Source of the DNA: Deinococcus ruber
Lineage (GTDB): Bacteria > Deinococcota > Deinococci > Deinococcales > Deinococcaceae
Direction: 5' to 3'
Assembly (NCBI RefSeq): GCF_014648095.1
Contig: NZ_BMQL01000022.1
Span: forward strand, 27,004 to 91,003
DNA: 64,000 nt
Of the stretch, positions 9,147 to 17,925 are shown piece by piece; the stretch's first letter is position 1; each line of letters starts with the position of its first letter. The notes beneath the pieces were generated by a model. That model had not been told where the DNA came from, made no database searches, and saw only the letters and a program-made list of their open reading frames with translations. A program made the translations under genes and the position numbers.

Positions 9147-10139
9147 ATGACAGTCCGTGCTGTTCTCTATGACGCCGATGGGCGCGACCAGCCATTCGAC
9201 ATGGCGATCAGTGCGCTGCCGCCTCTGACAGATCGCCAGCTGCTGTGGGTCGATGTGATCGGCAACGATCCTGGCGAGCTGCGCCGGGTCAGCGGCCTCT
9301 TCGGATTTCACCGCGAATCGCTGAGAACCCTGCTGGAACCGGTGGGCCGCCCTGGCCTCGATCAGTATCAGCAGTACGTGCAGCTGACCGTGACCGCCGT
9401 AGAACCGGGGCCGACGACACACGGAGCAGCAGCAGAGGCCATCTGGAAGCCGGTGGCGCTCGACTGCTTTTTCGGCTCCAATTTCGTGGTGACGGTGCAT
9501 GCCGAGCCGCTGCACTACCTCAGCGATTTCGATCATCACATCCGCGAGGACAGCAATCTGGGGGCACTCGACTCTGCCGCGTTTCTGGCCTCGCTGCTCG
9601 ACTGGCATATTACCGGTTACTTCCGGGTGATCGAGGAATTTGAAGAGGCCGTGGACGATCTGGATGAATCGGTGCTGCTCGATCCCAACGACCGCGAGTT
9701 TTTGCAGGACCTGGTGGCGCTGCGGCGGCGTGTAGGCCAGCTCCGGCGACTGCTGGCCCCGCACCGCGAGGTGTTCTCGACACTTGCCCACACCGAAGTG
9801 CAGAGCATCGGCACCAGCGATTCGGCGGCTCACTTCCGCACGCTCTACGACCGCTTCGAGCGTGCGATGGACAGCACTGAACACGCCCGCGAGCTGATCG
9901 TGGGGTCGTTCGATCTGTACATGACCAGCACCGCCCGCCAGACCAACGACGCCGTTCAGGTCTTGACCATCATCACCGTGTCGCTGGGCATCGTGGGGGC
10001 GGTGGCCGGACTGATGGGCGTGAACTTCACCGTCGAGTTCTTTAAATCCGGTCTGCGCGGCTTCATCGTCATGATCGCCGTCATCGTGGCGCTGATCTCG
10101 CTGGCACTCCTGCTGGCGCGTCGGCGCAGATGGATCTGA
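9147..10139 (+). CDS. CorA-like divalent cation channel (GVN variant)
   Basis: A 330-residue CorA/ZntB-type protein: soluble funnel domain (~1-260) with a long charged stalk helix, then two C-terminal membrane helices (~270-292 and ~303-323). The loop after the first helix, which normally reads GMN in Mg2+ channels, reads GVN (LMGVNFT). The family forms pentamers in the inner membrane. The Met-to-Val change makes the substrate uncertain: Mg2+, Zn2+ or another divalent cation. Likely leaderless (TATTGT seven bases upstream of ATG). Convergent with the deaminase gene at 10221. Confidence 0.85.
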   Translation: MTVRAVLYDADGRDQPFDMAISALPPLTDRQLLWVDVIGNDPGELRRVSGLFGFHRESLRTLLEPVGRPGLDQYQQYVQLTVTAVEPGPTTHGAAAEAIWKPVALDCFFGSNFVVTVHAEPLHYLSDFDHHIREDSNLGALDSAAFLASLLDWHITGYFRVIEEFEEAVDDLDESVLLDPNDREFLQDLVALRRRVGQLRRLLAPHREVFSTLAHTEVQSIGTSDSAAHFRTLYDRFERAMDSTEHARELIVGSFDLYMTSTARQTNDAVQVLTIITVSLGIVGAVAGLMGVNFTVEFFKSGLRGFIVMIAVIVALISLALLLARRRRWI

Positions 10140-10220
10140 CGTGCCGCAGCAGTGCGTGCTGCCCATCCAGCAGTGCTGTCGGGTGGCCTCCGCGTGTGCG
10201 TCGGTGCCGCGCAGTTCGTC

Positions 10221-10799
10221 TTACAGCCCTCTGGTTTCCTCCGGGTAGCGCTCCTGCCACAGCTTCCAGCCTTCCTCGGGAAAGGCGCGTTTGGCTTCCG
10301 GTGCAAAGAGCAGCGCTCCCTCGCGTTCCAGATCGGCAAACGGATGGGGCCGTACCTCGGTGTTCTGCATCGCCGGGTGATCGTCCCAGCGGATCAGCCG
10401 CCCGGAGCCGCCCCACGCGTCATCGGTGGCCCAGACGATCCGCCCCACGCTCAGCAGCGCCGAGGCCCCGCCGCACATCAGGCAGGGTTCCAGCGAGGTA
10501 TACAGCGTCAGAGTTTCCGGGTCTTTCAGGCGTTCGAGCTGAAAATACAGATCCATCTCGGCGTGCGCCAGGCTGGCGTTTCCGGGCCGCTGCTCCTCGG
10601 CGTCGAAGTCTTCGCCCGTCCGGTTGCGTCCTCGCCCGATGATCTCGCCCTGCGCGTTGACCATGATCGCCCCGACGGGCGAACTGCCCTTTTCGACCGA
10701 GACGCGGGCCAGCCGCAGTGTCTCGGACAGAAACATGCGTTCCTGTTCGTCGCTGAAGCGCTGAGTGGGAGTCGGTGCGCTGGTGCTGTCTGTCGTCAT
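10221..10799 (-). CDS. Zinc-dependent nucleoside/guanine deaminase-like protein
   Basis: A 192-residue CMP/dCMP-deaminase fold enzyme. The catalytic motifs are HAE (LAHAEMDLY, zinc His plus proton-shuttle Glu) and PCLMC (two zinc Cys), with the usual SPVGAIMV strand before them. Such cytosolic enzymes hydrolytically deaminate guanine, cytosine, adenine or related bases. The C-terminal ~60 residues (RWDDHPAMQN onwards) extend beyond minimal members. It overlaps the upstream VOC gene by four bases (ATGA), so the two are co-translated. The exact base cannot be called. Confidence 0.85.
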   Translation of the reverse strand: MTTDSTSAPTPTQRFSDEQERMFLSETLRLARVSVEKGSSPVGAIMVNAQGEIIGRGRNRTGEDFDAEEQRPGNASLAHAEMDLYFQLERLKDPETLTLYTSLEPCLMCGGASALLSVGRIVWATDDAWGGSGRLIRWDDHPAMQNTEVRPHPFADLEREGALLFAPEAKRAFPEEGWKLWQERYPEETRGL

Positions 10800-11683
10800 G
10801 AAGATTCCTCCTGAATAGGTGCCGAGCTTGATTCGGGTGATGGCAGAAAAACGAACACGTGCCCTGCCGGGTCGCGCACTGCCAGACCGCTTTCGTGGTC
10901 GCCGGGCAGGTCAACGAAGGGAAGTCCCTCGGCCACCACACGCCGCCGCACATCCGGTACGTCGGCGTAAAAGTGCGCCAGTGCGTGCTCGCCGCCCAGC
11001 ATGTCGGCCAGACCCACCTGCGGGTCCCAGGCGTACAGCCAGCGCTGCGGCGTGCCGTTGCCATCTTCCTCGGCACGCGGCCCCAGCGTGAACTGCGAAA
11101 AATCGCGCTCGGACTGCTCTTTGGCAAACGCGAAGCCGTAGGCGCGGGGCAGCCGGGTCTTCATGGCAGGGTAGTCGTCGAAACCGAGTGCGAGTTCGCG
11201 CAGCCCTACCACTGGCAGGCTGTAGGCGGGGCGCGGCTGCGGCTGCGGCATGAAGAGTGTGCGGCGCTCGTCGTCCGGATTGATGCCGCGCAGTTCCAGC
11301 CCGTGCCCGAACGGATCGAAGAAATACAGGCCGGGATCGGGGCGCTCTGGGGTGCCCAGTTCGATACGCTGCCACGGCAGGCCATGTGCGTTCAGAATCT
11401 CCGCGCACCCCTCGAAATCGGCCTCCAGTACCTGCCACGCGTAATGCAGATGCGCCGCCCCACGCGCCCGCAACGGTGCAAGGCGGGCGTCGTTGTGCTG
11501 CCGGGTGATCGGCTGCCACAGCGTCAGGGTCTGGTAGGGGTTGACGGCGAGTGTTGCCACGCCGGCCGCCGCGTCGTGGGTAAGCAGACGCAGCCCCAGC
11601 AGGTGCGTGTAAAAGCGGATACCGCGTTCCAGATGATTGACCTCCAGGGTCAGCCCGGCGAGGTCGAGCAGAGGCGAAACCAT
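10796..11683 (-). CDS. VOC (glyoxalase/extradiol dioxygenase) superfamily protein
   Basis: A 295-residue two-module vicinal-oxygen-chelate protein. Module one (~8-130) begins with LAGLTLEVNHLERGIRFYTH and ends DPFGHGLELRG; module two (~155-282) ends DPAGHVFVFLP. The organisation resembles catechol-2,3-dioxygenase or ring-cleavage-like proteins that bind a metal through His/Glu residues. The enzymatic role is unproven. Probably leaderless or weakly led: TAGGGT lies five bases before ATG. First gene of a two-gene unit with the deaminase. Confidence 0.8.
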   Translation of the reverse strand: MVSPLLDLAGLTLEVNHLERGIRFYTHLLGLRLLTHDAAAGVATLAVNPYQTLTLWQPITRQHNDARLAPLRARGAAHLHYAWQVLEADFEGCAEILNAHGLPWQRIELGTPERPDPGLYFFDPFGHGLELRGINPDDERRTLFMPQPQPRPAYSLPVVGLRELALGFDDYPAMKTRLPRAYGFAFAKEQSERDFSQFTLGPRAEEDGNGTPQRWLYAWDPQVGLADMLGGEHALAHFYADVPDVRRRVVAEGLPFVDLPGDHESGLAVRDPAGHVFVFLPSPESSSAPIQEESS

Positions 11684-12040
11684 GCCCTACCCTAAACGAG
11701 CGGGCAGCGGCCAGCTGTGTGGTTAAAGACCGACTGAAGCACGCGCCTACGCCAGATAAAGCGTGTTCATATGCCGCGCTGGTGCCCACTCAGCCGCTGA
11801 GGTTCCGGTGTGTGGGAATGAAGCGGCTTCTACCTGAAAGGCGGGTCTGTTACCCCGCTGTCTGTAAAGTGAGTTTTGAAGTGGGTCTTACAGGCGTGTC
11901 TGACAGCCTCGTTCAGATATCCAGATGAGGACACTGTTTTCACGCCATGAAAGAAGCCCTCATGAAGTTGCGGCTCATCTTAACCGAATCTGGAGAATTG
12001 GTGAGAAGCTTGCAAGAACGAGTCGGATATGCTGTGTACC
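11684..12040. other. Region upstream of the HD-GYP unit
   Basis: About 360 bases with no confident gene. In-frame upstream starts of the HD-GYP reading frame exist at 11947 and 11962, so part of this stretch may be coding. A -10-like TATGCT lies at 12028-12033, seven bases before the leader ORF at 12041. Confidence 0.35.
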
Positions 12041-12112
12041 ATGTCCCCCAATCTTTGCTCCAGCTGCTGTGCCGCGCCCCGGGTGCGTCCGCTTCAGGAG
12101 ACGCGGCGGTGA
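12041..12112 (+). CDS. Possible 23-codon leader peptide overlapping the HD-GYP start
   Basis: ATG at 12041 lies exactly seven bases after TATGCT (12028-12033), the leaderless geometry seen elsewhere here. The peptide (MSPNLCSSCCAAPR...) has three Cys residues and stops at TGA 12110-12112, which overlaps an in-frame GTG (12109) of the GAF-HD-GYP gene as GTGA. AGGAG at 12096-12100 sits inside the leader, eight bases before that GTG. This suggests translational coupling. Against it, the HD-GYP frame is open further upstream to 11947. Confidence 0.4.
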   Translation: MSPNLCSSCCAAPRVRPLQETRR

Positions 12113-13704
12113 GTCTGCTGCCAGACGCCGGGGCCGCTCGCCCGCCAGACCTGAGTCCCAAACCTCCACTCGAACCTCAGGCGCTGATTCATCTGGCCCG
12201 CTCCTCGGGGGACGTATTCGAGCGCTGTGTGTCACAGGCACTCCAGACCACCCGGGCCACCACCGTCATGGCGTTTGTTCACCGCCCCTTGCAGGACGTT
12301 CTGGAGGTGGTCGCCGCCGCCGGACATCTGGCGAACGACGTGCTGAACCGCAAGCTGCGGCGCGGTGAGGCGCTGGCATGGCTGGTGTACAGCTCGGGCG
12401 AGGAACTGCTGCTGGCCGAGCCGCACAAACACCAGGAAGCTCATTTCGTGTCGGGCAAGCGTCGTCCGGGCATGTACCTGGGTGTGCCGCTGATTGATCC
12501 GGATGGGCAGGTGTTCGGCGTGTTGTCAGCCGATACCACCGACAGCGCCGAAGTCCTCGCTGCCGACGACGCCCGCGCACTTCATCTGCTGGGGCAGGCG
12601 GTGGGGGCGGCATATTCGCGGCTGCTGGCTCTCGAACAGGCGCAGCTCACGGCCCAGCGGTACGAACAGCTCGCCCGGCTGTCTGCCGATCTGGAACTGC
12701 TCCAGGATCCGGGCGAAATTGCCCGGCACGCCCTTGGGACACTGCTCGACATCAGCGGGTTTTCGGTGGGCGGGCTGTTCGAGGTGCTGCCAGACGGTCA
12801 GGCGGCGCTGCACCTGCTGATGGGGCAGGCCGCCAGTGCTGAGCTGGATGTGGCCTGGCTGCGTGTGCCGCACGCTCCACTTGGCATCATCCAGCGGGTG
12901 ATAGAGCAGCGGGCCGCACTGGTGATGCCCGGTGCCCAGAACCCGGTGAATACGCCTCTGGAGCGGCACAGCCTCATCCGCACCGCGCTCGCCGCTCCGC
13001 TGATGGCTCAGGGTGAAGTGGTCGGGGTTATCGGGCTGGCACAGTTTCATACTCAGCAGGAAGTGTCGCCGGAACTGCTCAAGCTGCTGGAAATGGTGGC
13101 CCTGAGAATCGACCGTGCGGTGGAGCGTTCCTCGGGCGTGGAGCGGCTGCGGCTGCTGCGCGAGGCGGCGCTGCGTTCGGTGGGGCGGGTGCTGGAGTAC
13201 CGCGACGACGAAACGTTTGGCCATACCGACCGCGTGACCACCCTGGCGCTCCGGCTCGGTGAGGCGCTGGGTCTGAGCGCCGACGCCCTGCAACACCTGC
13301 GCTGGGGAGCGTATCTGCACGATATCGGCAAGGTCGCCGTCAGCGACGCCATTCTCCGCAAACCCGGCCCTCTGACCCCGAGCGAGCGGCTGGAGATGCA
13401 GCGTCACGTCGTCACGGGCGACGATCTGCTGCTCGACGAGCTGTTTGTGCCCCGCGAGGTGCGCGAGGTGGTGCGCCATCATCATGAGCGCTGGGACGGT
13501 GCCGGGTATCCCGACGGGCTGGCAGGACATGACATTCCGCTGCTGGCACGCATTTTCAGCGTGGTCGATGTGTACGACGCCCTGACGAGTGAGCGGCCTT
13601 ATAAGCGTGCCTGGACGAGCGAGGCTGCCCTGGCCGAACTGTCGCGCTGTGCGGGCACCCAGTTCGATGCAGACGTGGTAGCGACCTTCCTGACGCTGCT
13701 TTGA
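12109..13704 (+). CDS. GAF-GAF-HD-GYP domain protein (cyclic di-GMP phosphodiesterase type)
   Basis: A 531-residue soluble protein from GTG 12109 (585 residues if started at 11947). It has two GAF sensor domains (~25-165 and ~190-345) followed by HD-GYP (~360-530). The metal-binding site is intact: LHDIGKVAVSD and HHERWDGAGYPDGL. HD-GYP enzymes hydrolyse cyclic di-GMP, here presumably gated by ligands or redox state at the GAFs. The start is ambiguous: 12109 has AGGAG eight bases upstream and overlaps a leader ORF, whereas 11947 lacks a ribosome site. With the GGDEF enzyme at 3393 it indicates c-di-GMP signalling. Confidence 0.9.
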   Translation: MSLLPDAGAARPPDLSPKPPLEPQALIHLARSSGDVFERCVSQALQTTRATTVMAFVHRPLQDVLEVVAAAGHLANDVLNRKLRRGEALAWLVYSSGEELLLAEPHKHQEAHFVSGKRRPGMYLGVPLIDPDGQVFGVLSADTTDSAEVLAADDARALHLLGQAVGAAYSRLLALEQAQLTAQRYEQLARLSADLELLQDPGEIARHALGTLLDISGFSVGGLFEVLPDGQAALHLLMGQAASAELDVAWLRVPHAPLGIIQRVIEQRAALVMPGAQNPVNTPLERHSLIRTALAAPLMAQGEVVGVIGLAQFHTQQEVSPELLKLLEMVALRIDRAVERSSGVERLRLLREAALRSVGRVLEYRDDETFGHTDRVTTLALRLGEALGLSADALQHLRWGAYLHDIGKVAVSDAILRKPGPLTPSERLEMQRHVVTGDDLLLDELFVPREVREVVRHHHERWDGAGYPDGLAGHDIPLLARIFSVVDVYDALTSERPYKRAWTSEAALAELSRCAGTQFDADVVATFLTLL

Positions 13705-13784
13705 AGCAGGAACATCGGCCTGCCGGGAGTTCAGCTCTTTTCCTTCAGACTTTTCCTATTCAGATTTTTGTCCCTGCCGTTGGG

Positions 13785-13790
13785 TATGCT
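13785..13790 (+). promoter_or_regulatory. -10 box of leaderless promoter for the DUF3160 gene
   Basis: TATGCT followed by six bases and then ATG 13797. This sets the start downstream of the longer open frame and places the signal peptide at the N-terminus. Confidence 0.6.
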
Positions 13791-13796
13791 GACGCC

Positions 13797-15866
13797 ATGC
13801 CCAAACGCCCTGCTGCTGTGTGCACGCTGGCCCTGCTCGCTGTTCTGTCCTGTGCATCCAGTGCCGGGGCAGGCAGTTACGCGCTGCCATTCAATCTCAG
13901 AACCCTGAGCAACCGCTCGTTGCTCGGCGGCAACAAAGACATGTCGCTGCCTGCCCTGAGTGCCGCCCAGCAGCAGGCACTGACCCGGCAGGGCTTCGTG
14001 ATCTCGCCCGCCGAGCAGAACAGGTGGCGGCAGTTTCATCAGGTCTATGAAGCCACGCGCTACGCCGAGCAGCCGGTGTTCGTGACCACCGATTCGGCGC
14101 TGCACATCTATCATCTGGTCTTCGACAAGCTGCTGCGCGACCTGGAGCGCGAAAGCCTGGCACCCGCACTCAAGGCGCTGGCGGCCCGCAGCGTGACGGC
14201 GGCGCAGGCGCAGGTCAGGTCGCTGGCGGGCACGCCGCTGGCCCCCAACGCGGTGCAGGCGCTGGCGTACTGGGCGGTGGCGCAGCGGCTGATCGACCCG
14301 CAGGCCACCGTGCCCGCCGAGGTCAGGCCGCAGGTAACGGCGCAGCTCCGGCTGATCGCCGCCCACGCAGGCATCGCCGCTTCTCCGATCTTCACCAGCC
14401 CGGATTTTACGGAAGACTACTCGCAGTACGTGCCGCGTGGTCATTACACCCGCAGCGCCGCCCTGAAAAATTACTTCCAGGCGATGATGTGGCTCGGGCG
14501 CATCAATCTGCGTGTGAAAGACCCGAGCGAAACGCGCACGGCAGCCCTGCTGACCCGCCTGATGGTGCAGGATGCTCAGACCAGTAAGCTCTGGGCGCGG
14601 ATTTACGACCCCACCACCGAGCTGATCGGCGCGAGCGACGACCTGACTATTCGCCAGTACAGCGCCGCGCTTCAGACGACGCTGGGCGGTGACATTCGCG
14701 CCCTGTCCGACGACAGCAAGCTGAGTGCCTTTCAGGCCGCCCTCGCCAAGCTGCCGCCCCCGCGTGTGAACAGCGTATTCGTGGTGGCCCGGCCCGGCGA
14801 GGGTGCCGATGTCCGTCAGCGCGACACGCTCGGCTTCCGCGTCATGGGGCAGCGCTTCACGCTCGACGGCGCGGCGCTGCAACAGCTCGTGTACCGCGAG
14901 GTGGGCGACCTTCAGAAGCCGCGCACGCTGCCCAGGGGCCTCGATCTGATGGCCGCGCTCGGCAGCGACGCGGCGAAGGCCGAACTTCGCACGCTGGGAG
15001 ATTTCAGCTTCAAGAATTACGAATCGCAGCTCGCCAGGGTACGCAGCCAGTTCGCAGCCCTGAAGCCCGCCGACTGGACAGCCAATCTGTACAGCGGCTG
15101 GGTCTATACGCTTCAGGCCGTGGTGAAGCCGGAAGCCCGCGACGCCCGCTATCCAGCCTTCATGAGAACGCCCGCCTGGAGCCGTAAGGAGCTGCTGACC
15201 GCGCTGGGCAGCTGGACCGAACTGCGCCACGACACGCTGCTGTACGCCAAGCAGGTGATGGCCGAGATGGGCGCGGGCGAGGAACCAGAGCATCCTCGCG
15301 GGTACGTCGAGCCAAACGCGGCGGTCTGGGCGCGGCTGCTGGCGCTGGAAGGGCAGACCCGGGACGTGCTGAAGGCGCAGAATATCCTGTCTCAGCGCAC
15401 TGCCGAGAATCTGGCGAGCCTGCAAGACATGCTGAGTTTCCTGCAATCAATCACGGCCCGCGAGCTGTCGGGCGGCAAGATCAGCCGCGACGAATACGAC
15501 CGCATTCATTTTTATGGCGGCTGGCTGGAGGAACTGACCACCGCCAGCACCGACCCGGAGGGCGGCGACCAGGGCGGCAGTCCGGCCTTCGACGAGCCGC
15601 CGTATGCCGCCGTGGTGGCCGACGTGGCAACCGACGGCGGCAGCGGCACCGCGCTGGAGGAAGGCACCGGCACCATTCAGGAGCTGTATGCCCTGGTGCC
15701 CGACGGCAGGGGCGGCACGCAGGTGGCACGCGGCGGTGTGTACTCGCAGTACGAATTCACGGTGCCGCTGGCGGGTCGCCTGACCGACGAGGCGTGGCGG
15801 GCGCGGCTGAGTGCGGGGCAACTCCCGGCAGCGCATCCGTGGCTGCGGGGCGTGGTGGTCAAGTAA
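13797..15866 (+). CDS. DUF3160 family exported protein
   Basis: A 689-residue secreted protein. Residues 1-25 are a Sec signal peptide (MPKRPAAV then a hydrophobic core ending SSAGAG). The rest matches the DUF3160 family layout: the block FVTTDSALHIYHLVFD near residue 100, then a long helical body, with RISRDEYDRIHFYGG-like residues near 565. Function unknown; members are found in cell-envelope contexts. The start at 13797 is chosen because it begins the signal peptide and lies six bases after TATGCT. Downstream genes, also exported, follow with overlap or short gaps. Confidence 0.85.
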   Translation: MPKRPAAVCTLALLAVLSCASSAGAGSYALPFNLRTLSNRSLLGGNKDMSLPALSAAQQQALTRQGFVISPAEQNRWRQFHQVYEATRYAEQPVFVTTDSALHIYHLVFDKLLRDLERESLAPALKALAARSVTAAQAQVRSLAGTPLAPNAVQALAYWAVAQRLIDPQATVPAEVRPQVTAQLRLIAAHAGIAASPIFTSPDFTEDYSQYVPRGHYTRSAALKNYFQAMMWLGRINLRVKDPSETRTAALLTRLMVQDAQTSKLWARIYDPTTELIGASDDLTIRQYSAALQTTLGGDIRALSDDSKLSAFQAALAKLPPPRVNSVFVVARPGEGADVRQRDTLGFRVMGQRFTLDGAALQQLVYREVGDLQKPRTLPRGLDLMAALGSDAAKAELRTLGDFSFKNYESQLARVRSQFAALKPADWTANLYSGWVYTLQAVVKPEARDARYPAFMRTPAWSRKELLTALGSWTELRHDTLLYAKQVMAEMGAGEEPEHPRGYVEPNAAVWARLLALEGQTRDVLKAQNILSQRTAENLASLQDMLSFLQSITARELSGGKISRDEYDRIHFYGGWLEELTTASTDPEGGDQGGSPAFDEPPYAAVVADVATDGGSGTALEEGTGTIQELYALVPDGRGGTQVARGGVYSQYEFTVPLAGRLTDEAWRARLSAGQLPAAHPWLRGVVVK

Positions 15867-16711
15867 GCACGCCGATTCGGGCGAGCAGTTTCGGCGTGCT
15901 GTGTGCGGCTCTGCTGCTGGCATGCTCCGCTGCCGCCGCGCCGCTGCTGGCTCTGGGCGGCGATGTGAGTCTGGCACGCGGCATCCGCGCCGACGATCCG
16001 CTGGGGCCGATCCGGGCGGCTCTGCACGCCGACGCGGCCTATGCCAACCTGGAAAGCCCGCTGACCGATCAGCCGGGGCAGACACGCGGCATCGATCTGC
16101 GGGCCGATCCGGGGCGGGTGGGTGCGGTGTCGGTCTTCCGGACGCTCGGCACCGAGAACAACCACATGCAGGACGGCGGCCCCGGCGGGCTGGCGCAGAG
16201 TCGGCGGGTGCTGGCGGCAGCGGGCGTGCAACCAGTGTCGCGCACGCTGCACTTTTCACAGGTCGGGGGCGTGCGGGTCGCGTGGATAGCGTTTTTCGAC
16301 GATGGCACAACGCCGCCCCCGCTGGCAGCGATCCGGGCAGGGGCAGCGGGAGCGCGGTACGTGGTGGTGGGCGTTCACTGGGGTGCGGAATACCAGCCGA
16401 CCACGCCCCGTCAGCGCCTGCTGGCTGCCTCGCTGACCCATGCGGGAGCCACAGTGATCGTGGGAAGCGGCCCACACGTCCTTCAGGGGCATGAATTCAT
16501 GGGCCGCACGCTGGTGTTGTACAGCCTGGGCAATCTGCTCTTCGATTCGCCGCTTCCGAGCGCCCGCGTGGCTGCGGTGGTGCGGGTACGCCTGGATGCC
16601 CTGCACGCCGCCTGCGCCGTTCCAACCCGTTCGCGGGCAGGCGGCGCAGAACTCGCCAACCCACAGGAAGCCGCCTATGCACTGTCGCGGCTGGGGTTGC
16701 CGCTGTGCTGA
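15839..16711 (+). CDS. CapA-like (poly-gamma-glutamate synthesis type) exported metallophosphatase-fold protein
   Basis: About 290 residues. CapA signatures: LALGGDVSLARG, AYANLESPL, ENNHMQDGGPGGL, VVVGVHWGAEY and SGPHVLQGHE, ending YSLGNLLFD. These give the calcineurin-like fold seen in PgsA/CapA proteins. The N-terminus has ALLLACSAAA, a plausible lipobox with Cys as acceptor. Start uncertain: GTG 15839 overlaps the DUF3160 gene by 28 bases but supplies the basic N-region; GTG 15896 would leave no positive charge. No other capsule genes are present, so a role in polyglutamate synthesis is not implied. Confidence 0.75.
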   Translation: MAAGRGGQVSTPIRASSFGVLCAALLLACSAAAAPLLALGGDVSLARGIRADDPLGPIRAALHADAAYANLESPLTDQPGQTRGIDLRADPGRVGAVSVFRTLGTENNHMQDGGPGGLAQSRRVLAAAGVQPVSRTLHFSQVGGVRVAWIAFFDDGTTPPPLAAIRAGAAGARYVVVGVHWGAEYQPTTPRQRLLAASLTHAGATVIVGSGPHVLQGHEFMGRTLVLYSLGNLLFDSPLPSARVAAVVRVRLDALHAACAVPTRSRAGGAELANPQEAAYALSRLGLPLC

Positions 16712-16724
16712 TGGGAAAAACACA

Positions 16725-17324
16725 GTGCTGAAGCGTCTGCTCTGCCTGCTGGTTCTGACATACGGTGGCCCTGAGGCTGTCAGCGGTCTTCCCGCGTCTG
16801 GCTGGCGCGTGCTGGACAGCAACGGAACGATCTCGGCAGCAGGGGCCGTGCGCCTGAATCGCCCCTGCCCTGCCCTGACGCTGCCCGCCTCCTGGCGCGT
16901 GCTGGATGAGGTATACGCCGACGTGACCGGCGACGGACAGCCGGAATGCCTCCTGGCGCTGTGGCGACCCTGGCGCGACTGGCCGACCCGCCGCTGGCAG
17001 GCGCAGCCCTCACGTATCGCCGCCAACCACGACGCAGCGGGCCTGAGCGCTCATCTGGCGGTGCTCAGGCCCCTGGGAAACGGCAGATATCAGCCGCGCT
17101 GGGTTGGGAGTGCGCTGTATCAGCCGATTATTGCTCTGACGGTGTTGCCAGGTGGCAGAGTCGCCACACTCGAAACCACGTATGCGCGGGGGCCAGGGGG
17201 GAACAGTGTCAATGTCAGCGTCTGGAGCTGGACGGGCTTCGGATTCCGGCGCGAAGCCCGCTGGCCGGTGGTGGCAAAAAAACTGGCGGTAGAGCGCAGC
17301 AGCGGAAAATTGGCGGTGCGCTAA
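16725..17324 (+). CDS. Secreted hypothetical protein
   Basis: A 199-residue protein with an N-terminal signal sequence (LKRLLCLLVLTYGG). The body is beta-rich, with a VCBS/FG-GAP-like Asp-rich turn YADVTGDGQPECLL near residue 60, a pattern that binds calcium in propeller proteins; one copy is not enough to call that fold. GTG 16725 is the first start after the CapA-like stop (13 bases away) and begins the signal peptide. The third gene of an exported cluster. Function unknown. Confidence 0.7.
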   Translation: MLKRLLCLLVLTYGGPEAVSGLPASGWRVLDSNGTISAAGAVRLNRPCPALTLPASWRVLDEVYADVTGDGQPECLLALWRPWRDWPTRRWQAQPSRIAANHDAAGLSAHLAVLRPLGNGRYQPRWVGSALYQPIIALTVLPGGRVATLETTYARGPGGNSVNVSVWSWTGFGFRREARWPVVAKKLAVERSSGKLAVR

Positions 17325-17459
17325 GAAGCTCCTTGATCCCTTGAGGAGATCCGAGCAGAGCGAGTAAGGACAGCAGGACGTCCTGGCGAGAGTGGAGGGA
17401 TGGGGCGTTCTTAGCGGAATCTCGCAACGGCAGCGAGGATGTCCTCAGAACCGCCAGCC

Positions 17460-17759
17460 TTACGCCTCTTTTCCTTCTTCCGGCTGGCTGATGGCCTCGA
17501 CGGCGCTAAAGGTTTCCAGAAAGTGATAGGTGTGCATGGCTCCCTGCGGAATCAGATACGTGTCACCGACGCCGACCGTGTGCCGCTCGTTGTTCACCTC
17601 GACCTCGGCGCGGCCCTGGAGCACATAGCCGACCGTCTCGTAAGGGCTGGTGTGCATTTCCTTGTGGGTGCCCGGCACCTCGCCCGACCACAGGCGCAGC
17701 GCCACGCGCTCACCCTGCACGAGAGTTTTACCGGCGGCATTCGGATTCATCTTGGTCAT
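17460..17759 (-). CDS. Small cupin-domain protein
   Basis: A 99-residue single cupin barrel. Motif 1 is seen around SPYETVGYVLQGRAEVEV and motif 2 around VGVGDTYLIPQGAMHTYHF. Usual metal His positions are only partly kept: HTS precedes motif 1 and MHTYH lies in motif 2. Single-domain cupins range from metal-dependent dioxygenases and isomerases to sugar or regulator sensors. It lies downstream of the urea transporter operon on the same strand but with a 165-base gap containing a hairpin, so co-transcription is doubtful. Confidence 0.8.
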   Translation of the reverse strand: MTKMNPNAAGKTLVQGERVALRLWSGEVPGTHKEMHTSPYETVGYVLQGRAEVEVNNERHTVGVGDTYLIPQGAMHTYHFLETFSAVEAISQPEEGKEA

Positions 17760-17851
17760 AAGCGCATGCTGCCGCGCTGAAATGGGCGGGCCGTGTGCAG
17801 ACGGTGTGCAGACAGTTCAGGAAGAGAATGGGAACCGTTCAGAACGGCGTC

Positions 17852-17925
17852 ATACGGACTGGCGTCCAATTCCCTCTGGTCGGATTGAAGCCGGATACTC
17901 CGCGAGGTTCAATCGGAATCCGTAT
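17852..17925 (-). repeat. Dyad element just beyond urtE
   Basis: ATACGGA (17852-17858) is mirrored by TCCGTAT (17919-17925), with internal complementary blocks (ATTCC/GGAAT and GATTGAA/TTCAATC). The right end touches the urtE stop codon. It may be a terminator or a member of a dispersed intergenic repeat family; no second copy is in this window. Confidence 0.35.
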
